Of a DNA stretch of 64,000 nucleotides, positions 33,821 to 46,507 are shown one piece after another; position 1 is the stretch's first letter; the number at the start of each line of letters is the position of its first letter. Where the stretch lies: positions 112,001 through 176,000 of the forward strand of contig JAPDFW010000044.1 of assembly GCA_028826165.1 (NCBI GenBank), given 5' to 3'. The notes under the pieces were generated by a model. It saw only the letters and a program-made list of their open reading frames with translations. It ran no database searches and was not told where the DNA came from. This DNA comes from Anaeramoeba ignava (lineage: Eukaryota; Metamonada; Anaeramoebidae). Position numbers and translations under genes: made by a program.

Positions 33821-36360
33821 TTAATTTGAAAGTTTTTTTAATATTTCTTTTCCTATTGATTGAAGATTTTTATCATTAATAAAGTTAATCATTAATTTTT
33901 GGATAATTTCAATTCCTTTTAATCTTTTAATTTCATTTTTGTTTTCTAAATTTAAAATAATAATAAAAAAATTAATTTAAATTTTAATTAAAAATTAATT
34001 TTGGAATTTAAATTTTTACTTTCGTTTGAACAAAGATTTAATAAAGTTTCACATCCAATAAATTGAATTTCTTGATCATTTGGAAAATTATTCATTGATT
34101 TAATAATTGTTTCAATTCCTTTTTTTTCTAAAATTTCATTTTGATTTTGCTTTTTGATTTTTTTTTGATTTTAATATTTAATTTTTAAAAAGGAAAGAAA
34201 ATAAAAAAATAATTAATTTACTTTTAATATTTAAAACTGAATCTTTTAAAGATTTGAATTGATTAATTTTGTTTGATTTGATAAATTTTTCAATTTCAAT
34301 TTCTTTTTCTGTTTTGGTTTCCATTTTAATTTCAAATTTTTTTCTTCTTTTTCTTTTTTTTTTGTGTTTTTTTATTTATTTATTGAAAAATTTGATTAAA
34401 TTTGATAAATTTTCTTTTTTCTTTTTCCAAATTTTTTTTGTTACTTTTATCATTTAAATTGGAAAAAATCATTAAAATTCCACATCCATTCATTTGAATT
34501 TCTTGATTATTTGGGAAATTATTCATTGATTTAATAATTGTTTCAATTCCTTTTTTTTCTCTGATTTCATTTTGATTTTCTTTTTTGATTTTATTTTAAT
34601 TTTTGATAAATAAATTATTTTGATAAATTTATTTAATTTTTTATTTTACTTTCATTTTCAAAAGAAATATTTGCTAAAGCCACACATCCATTAATTTGAA
34701 TTTCTTGATTATTTGGAAAATTATTCATTGATTTAATAATTGTTTCAATTCCTTTTTTTTCTCTGATTTTATTTTGATTTTCTTTTTTATTTTTATTTTT
34801 ATTTTTGATAAATAAATTTAATTTTAATTTTAATTTTAATTTTAATTTTAATTATACTTTCATTTTCTAAAGAAATATTTGCTAAAGCTCCACATCCATT
34901 ATATTGAATATTTTGATCATTTGGGAAATTATTCATTGATTTAATAATTGTTTCAATTCCTCCTTTTTCTATAATTTCATTTTGATTTTCTTTATTTTAT
35001 ATTTGTATTTAAATTTTTTAATTTAATTTTTAATTTAATTTTTAATTTAATTTTTAATTTTACTTTCATTTTGAAATGAAATATTCCATAAAGCTAAAAA
35101 TCCAAATTTTTGAATATTTTGATTATTTGGGAAATTATTCATCGATTTAATAATTGTTTCAATTCCTTTTTTTTCTCCAATTTCATTTTGATTTTCTTTT
35201 TATATTATTTTAAATGAATTTAAATTTAATTGATAATTTTTTCATCTTTTGAAAAATATTTTATTTCATTATATACTTTCATTTTGAAAACTAATAAATG
35301 CTAAAGTTTTAATCCCAAATATTTGAATTGTGTTATCATTTGGGAAATTATTCATTGATTTAATAATTGTTTCAATTCCTCCTTTTTCTATAATTTCATT
35401 TTGATTTTCTTTATTTTATATTTTTTTAAATTAATAAAATTATTATCGAAATAAATTTCATAATTGATTTTACTTTCATTTTGAAAACTAATATTTGCTA
35501 AAATTGAAAATCCAAATTGATGTAATAAATTATCATTTGGGAAATTATTCATTGATTTAATAATTGTTTCAATTCCTTTTTTTTTTCTCATTTCAATTTG
35601 ATTTTCTTTTGATTTTTTTTAAATTAATTTGAATTTTGATTTTAATTTGATTGATTTTACTTTCATTTTCTAAATGAAATATTTGCTAAAGATGCACATC
35701 CAATAAATTGAATATCTTGATTATTTGGGAAATTATTCATTGATTTAATAATTGTTTCAATTCCTTTTTATTTCATAATTTCATTTTGATTTTCTATAAT
35801 TCCAATTTGATTTTGAATTTGATTTTGAATTTGATTTTGAATTTGAATTTAATTTTGATTTTGGATTTGAATTTGATTTTACTTTCATTTTCAACTGAAA
35901 GAATTCCTAAAATTTCACATCCAATAAATTGAATAACTTCATTATTTGGGAAAATATTCATTATTGTAATAATTGTTTCAATTTCATTTTCAATTTGAAT
36001 TATTTGCTCTTTTAAATTTTCTAAATCATTTATTTCTTTTTTTTTTTGAAAAGAAAATTTTTAATTTAATTTAATTTAAAAATAAATAAATTGATTTTAC
36101 TTAGAAATTTATCTAATTTTTCTTTAAAAATCATAAATGAAATTTGTTGAATTGTTTCATTTAATGGAAATTGTTTTATTATTTTAAAAAGTTTTTGAAT
36201 TGAAACTTTTTTTAAAATAAAAAATAAAAATAAATAAAAAATAAAAAATTTTTCTTAATTTTTGTTAATTATTTTATTTACTTTCTTTTTCTTTTTCTTT
36301 TTGAAATGATTTTAAATATTCTTCAATTTCTTTTTCAATTTCTTTTTCTTTATTTTCCAT
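33821..36360 (-). CDS. ARM-repeat protein B, about 9 repeat exons
   Basis: Start at 36360 (MENKEKEIEKEIEEYLKSF), stop at 33821 in the same terminal exon as gene A (NKILKKLSN-like end). It has the same plan as gene A: two N-terminal cap exons, ARM exons of about 132 nt joined in phase 1, a SLKDSVLNIK exon near 34220-34330, one more ARM exon and a C-terminal cap. It is shorter because there are fewer ARM exons. The gap to gene A is only about 60 bases, A-rich on the plus strand, which serves as promoter for A and end of B. Function unknown; probably a binding scaffold. Confidence 0.72.
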
Positions 36361-36426
36361 TATTTATTTTAAAAAAAAAAAAAGGAAAAAAATGAAAAAA
36401 AAAAATGAAAAAAAATTTTGTTTTTT

Positions 36427-39224
36427 TTAATTTGAAAGTTTTTTTAATATTTTGTTTCCTATTGATTGAAGATTTTTATCATTAAAAAGTTAATCATTAA
36501 TTTTTGGATAATTTCAATTCCTTTTAATCTTTTAATTTCATTTTTGTTTTCTAAATTTAAAATAATAAAAAAATTAATTTTAAAATTTTAATTAAAAATT
36601 TTTTGGAATTTAAATTTTTACTTTCATTTGAACAAAGATTTAATAAAGTTTTACATCCATAAATTTGAATTTCTTGATTATTTGGAAAATTATTCATTGA
36701 TTTAATAATTGTTTCAATTCCTTTTTTTTCTCTGATTTCAATTGGATTTGCTTTTTGATTTGCTTTTTGATTTTTTTTTGATTTTAATATTTAATTTTTA
36801 AAAAAGGAAAGAAAATAAAAAAATAATTAATTTACTTTTGATATTTAAAACTGAATCTTTTGAATCGATTTGATAATTTTTCCATTTCAATTTCTTTTTC
36901 TGTTTTGGTTTCTTTTGTTGTTTTAAAAATTTGAATAAATTTTTCTTCTTCTTTCCTTTTTGTTTTAATTTTAATTTTTTTTAAATTTTAATTTTTTTTT
37001 CAACTTTTTTTATTTAAATCTGAAAAATTCATTAAAATTCCACATCCAGTCATTTGAATATATTGATTATTTGGGAAATTATTCATTGATTTAATAATAG
37101 TCTCAATTCCTCCTTTTTCTCGAATTTCATTTTGATTTTCTATTTTATTTATTGATTTTTGATTTTGATTAAAAATATAAAATTTCTTGATTTGATTATT
37201 TTTACTTTCATTTCGAGATGAAATTTTCATTAATGTTTTAGTTGAAATAAATTGGAATTGTTCATCTTTTGAGAAATTATTCATTGATTTAATAATTGTT
37301 TCAATTCCTTTTTGTTCTATAATTTCAGTTTGATTTTCTTTTTTTTTATTGATTTTTAATTTTAATCAAAAATATAAAATTTCTTGATTTGATTTAATTT
37401 TACTTTCATTTCCATAATCAATAAACCCTAAAGTTATACATCCAAAAATTTGGATATCTTTATCATTTGGAAAATTGTTCATTGATTTAATAATAGTTTC
37501 AATTCCTCCTTTTTTTATAATTTCATTTTGATTTTCTTTTTTATTTTATATTTTTAATTTGAATCAATTTAATAAATTTCTTGATTTGGTTAAAATTTAC
37601 TTTCATTTTCATAATCAATAAATCCTAAAGTTGAACATCCAATTTTTTGAATATCTTTATCATTTGGGAAATTATTCATTGCTTTAATAATTGTTTCAAT
37701 TCCATTTTTTTCTCGAATTTCATTTTGATTTTCTTTATTTTTGATTTTTATTAATAAATTTTCTTTTATAAAAAATGATTAAATTTTTTACTTTCATTTT
37801 GAAATGAAATATTCCCTAAAACAATAAATCCATTCATTTGAATATCTTTGTCATTTGGGAAATTATTCATTGATTTAATAATTGTTTCAATTCCTTTTTT
37901 TTCTCGAATTTCATTTTGATTTTCTTTTTTTTGATTTTTTATTAATAAATTTAATCTTATTATTTTTTCTATTGATTTTGATTTTACCTTCATGTTGTAA
38001 ACTGATATTTGCTAAATTCATACATCCAAAAATTTGGATATTTTGATTATTTGGAAAATTATTCATTGCTTTAATAATTAATTCAATTCCATTTTTTTCT
38101 CCAATTTCATTTTGATTTTCTATTTTTTGATTTTTAATCAATTTAATCTTATTATTATTTTCTATTGATTTTGATTTTGATTTTACCTCGATTTTGCAAA
38201 GATAAATTTCTTAAAACAATAAATCCATTCATTTGAATATCTTCATCATTTGGGAAATTATTCATTGATTTAATAATTGTTTCAATTCCTTTTTTTACTC
38301 GAATTTCATTTTGATTTCCTTTTTTTTTATTATTTTTAATAAATTTAACCTTATTATTTTTTTATTGATTTTGATTTTACTTTCATTTCTATAACCAATT
38401 TCTCCTAAAATTAAAAATCCATTCATTTGAATATCTTTATCATTTGGGAAATTATTTATTGCTTTAATAATTGTTTCAATTCCTTTTTTTTCTCGTATTT
38501 CGTTTTGATTTCCTTTTTTTTTGATTTTTTATTGTTAATAAATTTAATCTTATTATTTTTTTTTATTGATTTTGATTTTACTTTCATTTTGAGATGAAAT
38601 ATATGATAAAGTCATACATCCATTATCTTGAATATCTTTATCATTTGGGAAATTATTCATTGATTTAATAATTGTTTCAATTCCTTTTTTTTCTCGAATT
38701 TCATTTTGATTTTCTTTTTGATTTTGATTTTAAATCAATTTAATCTTATTATTTTTTTTTTATTGAAAAATTTTTTACTTTCATTTTCAAAACCAATAAA
38801 TGCTAAAGTAATTGATCCAATAAATTGAATATTTTGATTATTTGGAAAATTATTCATTGCTTTAATAAATGGTTCAATTTCAAATTCTTGTTCTTTTAAA
38901 ATTTTTTCATTTTCTATTTTAATTTTAATTTTAATTTTTAATTTTTAATTTTAATTTTTAATTTTTAATTTTTAATTTTATTTTACTTAGAGATTTTTCA
39001 ATAAATCTTTTGCAAATAAAAAAAGAAATTTGTTGAATTGTTTCATTTAATGGAAATTGTTTCATTATTTCGAAAAGTTTTTGAATTGAAACTTTTTTAA
39101 AATAAAAATAAAATAAATTTTTTAATTGAAAAATTTTTTGTTAATTATTTTATTTACTTTTTTTCGAATTTTCAGTTTGAAATGATTTTAAAATTTCTTT
39201 AATTTCTTTTTCTTTATTTTCCAT
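36427..39224 (-). CDS. ARM-repeat protein C, about 11 repeat exons
   Basis: Start at 39224, stop at 36427, with the same exon plan and end sequence as its neighbours. Several repeats differ from those in A and B: many begin FPND-DIQMNGF or FPNDKDIQ, and the last helix often reads LGFIDYENE or ILGNISF, so this copy has diverged as a block. The SLKDSVLNIK-type exon near 36835-36860 looks shortened to ESFE before a Lys-rich stretch. Intron phase remains 1 throughout where I checked. Function unknown. Confidence 0.7.
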
Positions 39225-39293
39225 TATTTATTTTAAAAAAAAAAAATGAAAAAAAATGAAAAAAAAAAATTTAAAAAAAATGAATTTGTTTTT

Positions 39294-42200
39294 TTAATTT
39301 GAAAGTTTTTTTAATATTTTTTTTCCTATTAATTGAAGATTTTTATCATTAAAAAAGTTAATTATTAATTTTTGGATAATTTCAATTCCTTTTAATCTTT
39401 TAATTTCATTTTTGTTTTCTAAATTTAAATAATAAAAAAATTAATTTAAAATTTTAATTAAAAATCAAATTTGGAAATTTTACTTTCATCTGAACAAAGA
39501 TTTAATAAAGTTTTACATCCATAATTTTGAATTTCTTGATTATTTGGAAAATTATTCATTGATTTAATAATTGATTCAATTCCTTTTTTTTCTAAAATTT
39601 CATTTTGATTTTCTTTTTTATTTTAAATTTTTTTATTATTTAAATAAGTTTGATTTTTAAATAAATATTTGAATTACTTTTAATATTTAAAACAGAATCT
39701 TTTAAAGGTTTGAATTGATTAAATTTGTTTGATTTCTTATCAATAAAATGATTTTTTGGTTTTATAAATTTTTCAAATTCAAATCCAATTTTTTCTTTTC
39801 TTCTTTTTCTTCTTGATTTAAATGAGAATTACTCATTAAAATTCCACATCCATAAGTTTGAATTTCTTGATTATTTGGGAAATTATTCATTGCTTTAATA
39901 ACTGTTTTAATTCCTTTTTTTTCTATAATTTCATTTTGATTTTCTTTTTTATTTTAAATTTTAATTTTAATTTTAATTTTTAATTTCAATTTCAATTTTA
40001 TTTTTAATTTTTAATTTTAATTTACTTTCATTTCCAAATGAAATAATTCCTAAAGTCTTGCATCCAATAAATTGAATATCTTGATTATTTGGAAAATTAT
40101 CCATTGATTTAATAATTGTTTCAATTCCTTTTTTTTCTCTGATTTCATTTTGATTTTCTTTCATATTGATTTTGATTTTGATTTTGATTTTGATTTTGAT
40201 TTTGATTTTGATTTTGATTTTAATTTTAATTTTAATTTTAATTTTAATTTTAATTTTAATTTTAATTTTAATTTTAATTTTAATTTTAATTTTAATTTTA
40301 ATTTGAAATGTTTGTTTTACTTTCATTTTGAAGACTAATCATTGATAAAATTAAAGATCCAATAGTTTGAATTTCTTGATTATTTGGGAAATTATTCATT
40401 GCTTTAATAATTGTTTTAATTCCTTTTTTTTCTAAAATTTCATTTAGATTTTCTTTATTTTGATTTTAAATTTTAATTTTAATTTTAAATTTTAATTTCA
40501 ATTTCAATTTTATTTTTAATTTTTAATTTTTAATTTACTTTCATTTTCAAATGAAATAATTCCTAAAGTCTTGCATCCAATAAATTGAATATCTTGATTA
40601 TTTGGGAAATTATCCATTGATTTAATAATTGTTTCAATTCCTTTTTTTTCTAAAATTTCATTTTGATTTTCTTTCATATTGATTTTGATTTTGATTTTGA
40701 TTTTGATTTTGATTTTAATTTTAATTTTAATTTTAATTTTAATTTTAATTTTAATTTTAAATTGAAATGTTTGTTTTACTTTCATTTTGAAGACTAATCA
40801 TTGATAAAATTAAAGATCCAATAGCTTGAATACTTTCATCATTTGGGAAATTATTCAATGAATTAATAATTGTTTCAATTCCATTTTGTTTAATAATTTC
40901 ATTTAGATTTCCTTTTATTATTATTTATTATTTATTATTTATTATTTATTATTTATTATTACTTATTATTTATTATTTATTATTTTAAATTGTTTTTCTT
41001 TTTATACTTCCACTTCCTACAATTAACTTTCTTAAAATTTCACATCCATAAACTTGAATTCCTTCATGATTTTGGAAATTATTCATTGCTTTAATAACTA
41101 ATTCAATTCCTTTTTTTTCTAAAATTTCATTTCCTTTTTTTTTTTTCAATTCTAAAAAAATTTTTCTTTTTAAAATTTAAAATGAAATATTTCAAATTTA
41201 CTTTGATTTTCTAATTTAATATTCACTAAAACTGTGCATCCAATAAATTGAATTTCTTTGTTATTTGGGAAATTATTCATTGAATTAATAATTGTTTCAA
41301 TTCCTTTTTTTTCTAAAATTTCATCTTGATTTTCTTTTTTTTTTGATTTTTATTAATAAATTTTCTTTTAAAAAAATTTTGAATCATTTACTTTGATTAC
41401 TAAAAGATATATTTGCTAAAATCATACATCCATAAAGTTGAATATTTTCATTATTTGGGAAAATTATTCATTAATTTAATAATTGTTTCAATTCCTTTAT
41501 TTTCTACAATTTCATTTTGAATTTCTTTTTTTGATTTTGATTTTGATTTTTTAAATCAATTTATTTGTTTTTTTTTTTTTTTTGATTAATTTTACTTTCA
41601 TTTTGGAAACTAAGATTTCCTAAAATTTGACATCCATTTTTTTGGATTTGTTGAATATTTGGAAAATTATTCATTGATTTAATAATTGTTTCAATTCCTT
41701 TTAATTTCATAATTTCATTTTCATTTCCTTTTATTTTTATTTTTATTTTTATTTTTATTTTTAATTTTAATTTTTTTTTTTATAAGGAAAATTATATTTG
41801 TTACTTTGATCGAAAGAAATTATATCCTTTAAAGTTTCACATCCATAAAATTGAATACCTTGATTATTGGTAAAATTATTCATTGAATTAATAATTGTTT
41901 CAATTCCCTTTTTTTCTAAAATTTCATTTTGATTTTCTTTTTTTGGATTTTGATTTTAAATCAAATTAATTTTAATTTTTGATAAGAAAATTTTATATTT
42001 GTTACTTTTATTTAAATAACCAAGATCTCCTAAAGCCATAATTCCAAGCATTTGAACAAATTGGTTATTTGGGAAATTATTCATTGAATTTAATAATCAA
42101 TTCAATTCCATTTTTTTCCCTAATTTCATTTTGATTTTTCTTTTTTGGATTTTGATTTTAAATCAATTTAATTTTTAATATTTAATTTTAATTTAATTTA

Positions 42201-42841
42201 CTTTCATTTCTAAATCCAACATCTCCTAAAGTAATACATCCATCAGCTTGAATAAATTGATTATTAGGGAAATTATTCATTGATTTAATAACTGTATCTG
42301 TTGCTTTTTTTTCTATAATTCCAATTTAATTTTGATTTTTGATTTTAATTTTGATTTTTGATTTTAATTTGATTTTTGAATTATTTTTTATTTTATACTT
42401 TGATTTTGGGATTTCATTTGTCCAAAACTTATACATCCAATAAATTGAATAGATTCATTATTTGGAAAATTATTCATTGTTTTAATAATTGTTTCAATTT
42501 CGTTTTCAAATTCTTTTAAAATTTTTTCTTTATCTGTTTTTTTTTTATATTAAAATTTCAAACTAAATTTAATTTTAAAATTTAAATTTTTTACGTTCAT
42601 TTCTATCTAAAATTTTTTTGAAAATTAAAAATCCAGTTTCTTGAATTGTTTCATTTAATGGAAATTGTTTCATAATTTCGAAAATTTTTTGAATTGAAAC
42701 TATTTTAAAATAAAATAAATTAAATTAAATTTTTAATTAAATTTTGCTTTTTTTTTATTTACTTTCTTTTTCATTCTCTTTTTGTAATGATTTTAAAATT
42801 TCTTTAATTTCTTTTTCAATTTCTTTTTCTTTATTTTCCAT
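39294..42841 (-). CDS. ARM-repeat protein D, about 14 repeat exons
   Basis: Start at 42841 (MENKEKEIEKEIKEILKSL), stop at 39294. Same architecture as the other family members. Two introns, at about 40160-40310 and 40675-40765, contain TTTTGA/TTTTAA hexamer arrays. The surrounding two-exon block is present twice (offset about 460-510 bp), showing a recent internal duplication. One linker exon (39670-39830) carries FKPLKDSVLNIK before the final ARM exon. Function unknown; scaffold-type protein. Confidence 0.7.
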
Positions 42842-42889
42842 TATTAAAAAAAAAAATGAAAAATGAAAAATGAAAAAAAATTTTTTTTT

Positions 42890-45800
42890 TTAATTTGAAA
42901 GTTTTTTTAATATTTTGTTTCCTATTGATTGAAGATTTTTATCATTAAAAAAGTTAATTATTAATTTTTGGATAATTTCAATTCCTTTTAATCTTTTAAT
43001 TTCATTTTTGTTTTCTAAATTTAAAAATAATAAAAAAATTAATTTTAAATTTTAATTAAAAATCAAATTTTGGAAATTTTACTTTTATCTGAACAAAGAT
43101 TTAATAAAGTTTTACATCCATAATTTTGAATTTCTTTGTCATTTGGAAAATTATTCATTGATTTAATAATTGATTCAATTCCTTTTTTTTCTAAAATTTC
43201 ATTTTGATTTTCTTTTTTTTTATTTTGATTTTTTTATTATTTAAATAAATTTGATTTTTAAATAAATATTTGAATTACTTTTAATATTTAAAACTGAATC
43301 TTTTAAAGATTTGGATTTTTTTTTAATTTGTTGATTAATTGAGAAATGATTTTTTGGTTTTATAAATTTTTCAGTTTCAATTTGAAATTTATTTTGTTTT
43401 TCTTTAATTTCTTGATTTAAATGAGAAATATTCATTAAAATTCCACATCCATAACTTTGAATTTCTTGATCATTTGGGAAAATTATTCATTGAATTAATA
43501 ATTGTTTCAATTCCTTTTTTTTCTATAATTTCATTTTGATTTTCTTTTTGATTTTAAATTTTAATTTTAATTTTAATTTTAATTTTAAATTTGATTCTTT
43601 TTGATTTACTTTCATTTTGAAATGAAATAGTCATTAAAGATTTATTTCCATAACTTTGAATATCTTGAATATTTGGGAAATTATTCATTGCTTTAATAAT
43701 TGTTTCAATTCCTTTATTTTCTCGTATTTCATCTTGATTTTTTTTATTTTTAAATTTTTTAATTTAAAGAATAATAATAATAATTTTTTTTTTAAATTCT
43801 TTTATACTTTTGTTTTCAAAACTAGTATATCCTAAAATTCCACATCCATTAAATTGAATATCTTTATCATTTGGAAAATTATTCATTGCTTTAATAACTA
43901 ATTCAATTCCTTTTTTTTCTAAAATTTCATTTTGATTTTCTTTTTTTTGGATAATTTCATTTTAATTTCATTTTAATTTCCAATTTAAAAATTTAATTAA
44001 TTTACTTTCATTTCCAAAAATAATACTTCCTAAAGTTGCACATCCAATTCTTTGAATATCTTTATGATTTGGGAAATTATTCATTGATTTGATAATTGTT
44101 TCAATTCCTTTTTTTTCTCGTATTTCATCTTGATTTTCTTTTTATTTTAATTTTAATTTTTATAAATTTTCTTTTATCAAAAAAATGATTAAATTTTTAC
44201 TTCCATTTTGAAAAGATAAAATCCTTAAAGTATCACATCCAAAAATCTGAATAAATTCATTGCTTGTAAAGTTATTAATTGATTTAATAATTGTTTCAAT
44301 TCCATTTTTTTCTGCAACTTCTTTTTGATTTTCTTTTTTTGGATAAATTAAAATTAAAAATTTTTTATTTGATTTTTAAAAGAAATTTGTTTTACTTTCG
44401 TTTTTATAAATAATATATGATAAAGCCATATTTCCATATTTTTGAATATCTTCATTATTTGAGAAATTCTTAATTGATTTTATAATTAATTCAATTCCAT
44501 TTTTTTCTTGTATTTCATTTTGATTTTCTTTTTTTTTTTGGATAATTTCATATTAATTTTAATTTCCAATTTAAAATTTTAAATTAATATACTTTCATTT
44601 CTAAAAGATAAATTTCCTAAAGCAATAGATCCTAAAATTTGAATAGCATCATTATTTGGGAAATTATTCATTGATTTGATAATTGCTTCAATTCCTTTTT
44701 TTTCTCGTATTTCATATTGATTTTCTTTTTGATTTTTTTAAATTAAAAATTTAAAAAAATTTTTTTTTTTTGGAAATTATTTTTTTGAATTGATACTTGG
44801 ATTTTGAAATGAAAGAATCCTTAAAATTTCACAACCAGATCTTTGGCAATTTTCATTATTTGGGAAATTATTCATAAATTTAATAATTGTTTCAATTCCT
44901 TTTTTTTCTCGTATTCCATTTTTATTTCCTGTTTATTTTTTATCAAAAATAAATTTCAGAACAGAAAAAAGGAACAAAAATATAAGCATTTACTTTCATT
45001 TCCATAACTAATATCTCCCAAACTCATACATCCAAAATTTTGAATATCTTGATCATTTGGGAAATTATTCATTGCTTTTATAATTAATTCAATTCCATTT
45101 TTTTCTGCAATTTCATTTTGATTTTCTTTTTGATTTTGATTTTTTTAAATTAATTTTAAATTTCTTCAAATTTTAAATTGGTTTTTTTTTTACTTCGATT
45201 TTTAATTGAAAGAGATCTTAAAATATTAAATCCAAAAATTTGAATAAATGTATCATTTGGAAAATTTTTCATTGAATTAATAATTGTTTCAATTCCATTT
45301 TTTTCTAAAATTTTATTTTGATTTTCTTTTTATTTTGATTTCAATTTTAATTTTTTTTGAAATTATTTTTTTGTGAATCATTTTAAATTTACTTGAATTT
45401 TGGAATGAAAGAAACTTTAATAAATCACAACCAAAAAATTGAATAATTTCATTATTTGGGAAATTATTCATTGATTTAATAATCAATTCAATTCCATTTT
45501 TTTCTACAATTTCTTTTTGATTTTCTTTTTTTTTTTTTATTTAAATTTAATTTAATTTTTTTTGATTTAATTTTTGGATTGTTTACTTTCATTTTCTAAA
45601 CAAATATCTCTTAAAGCCATGCATCCATGTTTTTGAATATCTTCATCATTTGAAAAATTATCCATTGCTTTAATAATTGTTTCAATTCCATTTTTTTCTC
45701 TAATTTCATTTTGAATTTCTTTTTTTTTTTTTTTAATTTTTAATTTTTTAAATTTGATTTTTTTTTTAGATTGTTTACTTGGATTTTCATCACTAATATA

Positions 45801-46414
45801 TCCTAAAGTGGCACATACAAATGATTGAATAAATTGATTATTTGGAAAATTATTCATTGATTTAATAATTGTTTCAATTCCATTTTTTTCTAAAATTTCA
45901 TTTTGATTTTCTTCATTTTGATTTTAATTTTAATTTTAATTTTTAATTTTAATTTTTTTTTGATTTGGTTTTTACTTAGATTTTTCAATCCAAGAGTTTT
46001 TAAAATATCACATCCTAATAAATGAATAATTTGATCATTTGGGAATTCATTCATTGATTTAATAATTGTTTTAATTTGATTTTCTTGTTCTTGTAAATTT
46101 TCTTTTTCTTTTTAATTTTTAAATTAAATTTTTATTTAATTTTTTAATTTAAATTTTAAATTGGTTTACTTGGAGATTTATCTAGAATTGTTTTGTAAAT
46201 AAAAAATACAACTTGATGAATTGCTGCATTTAATGGAAATTGTTCCATTATTTTGAAAATTTTTTGAATTGAAACTTTTTTAAAAAAATTAAATTAAAAA
46301 ATTTTGGAACTTTTTATTTATTATTAAAAAAATACTATTTTGAGTATTTTCATTTTGAAAAGATTTTAGCAATTCTTGAATTATTTCAATTTCTTTATTT
46401 GAATTATCTGCCAT
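42890..46414 (-). CDS. ARM-repeat protein E, about 15 repeat exons
   Basis: Start at 46414 (MADNSNKEIEIIQELLKSF), stop at 42890. The first intron, with donor GTATTT near 46340, joins ...NTQN to ISIQKIFKIMEQFPLNAAI in phase 1, matching the other genes' second exon. Its ARM repeats are the most divergent of the five (NGIELIIKAM, FSNDEDIQKHGCMALRDICL, FQNPSKKILKFLI-like ends), consistent with an older copy at the edge of the array. It is divergently arranged with DDB1, 93 bases away. The protein is a pure ARM solenoid with short caps; role unknown. Confidence 0.72.
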
Positions 46415-46507
46415 TTTGAAAAATTAAGAAAAAAATGAAAAAAAAATAATTTTAATTTTTTTATTTTTTCATTTTTTTCCTTTCATTTTTTTGAAAAATT
46501 TTAAGAA
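46415..46507. promoter_or_regulatory. Divergent promoter region between ARM gene E and DDB1
   Basis: 93 bases separate the two start codons. The sequence is roughly an inverted arrangement: A-rich with AAAAATGAAAA on the left, T-rich with TTTTTCATTTTTTT on the right, and TTGAAAAATT close to each ATG. Both genes therefore see a T-rich CATTTTTT tract just upstream of their own ATG. Confidence 0.5.

Noticed and set aside
28758-46414. Many short unrelated minus-strand ORFs with MNNFPNN
   Set aside because: They are single ARM exons read into the next intron, not separate genes; exon phase and shared consensus show five multi-exon genes.
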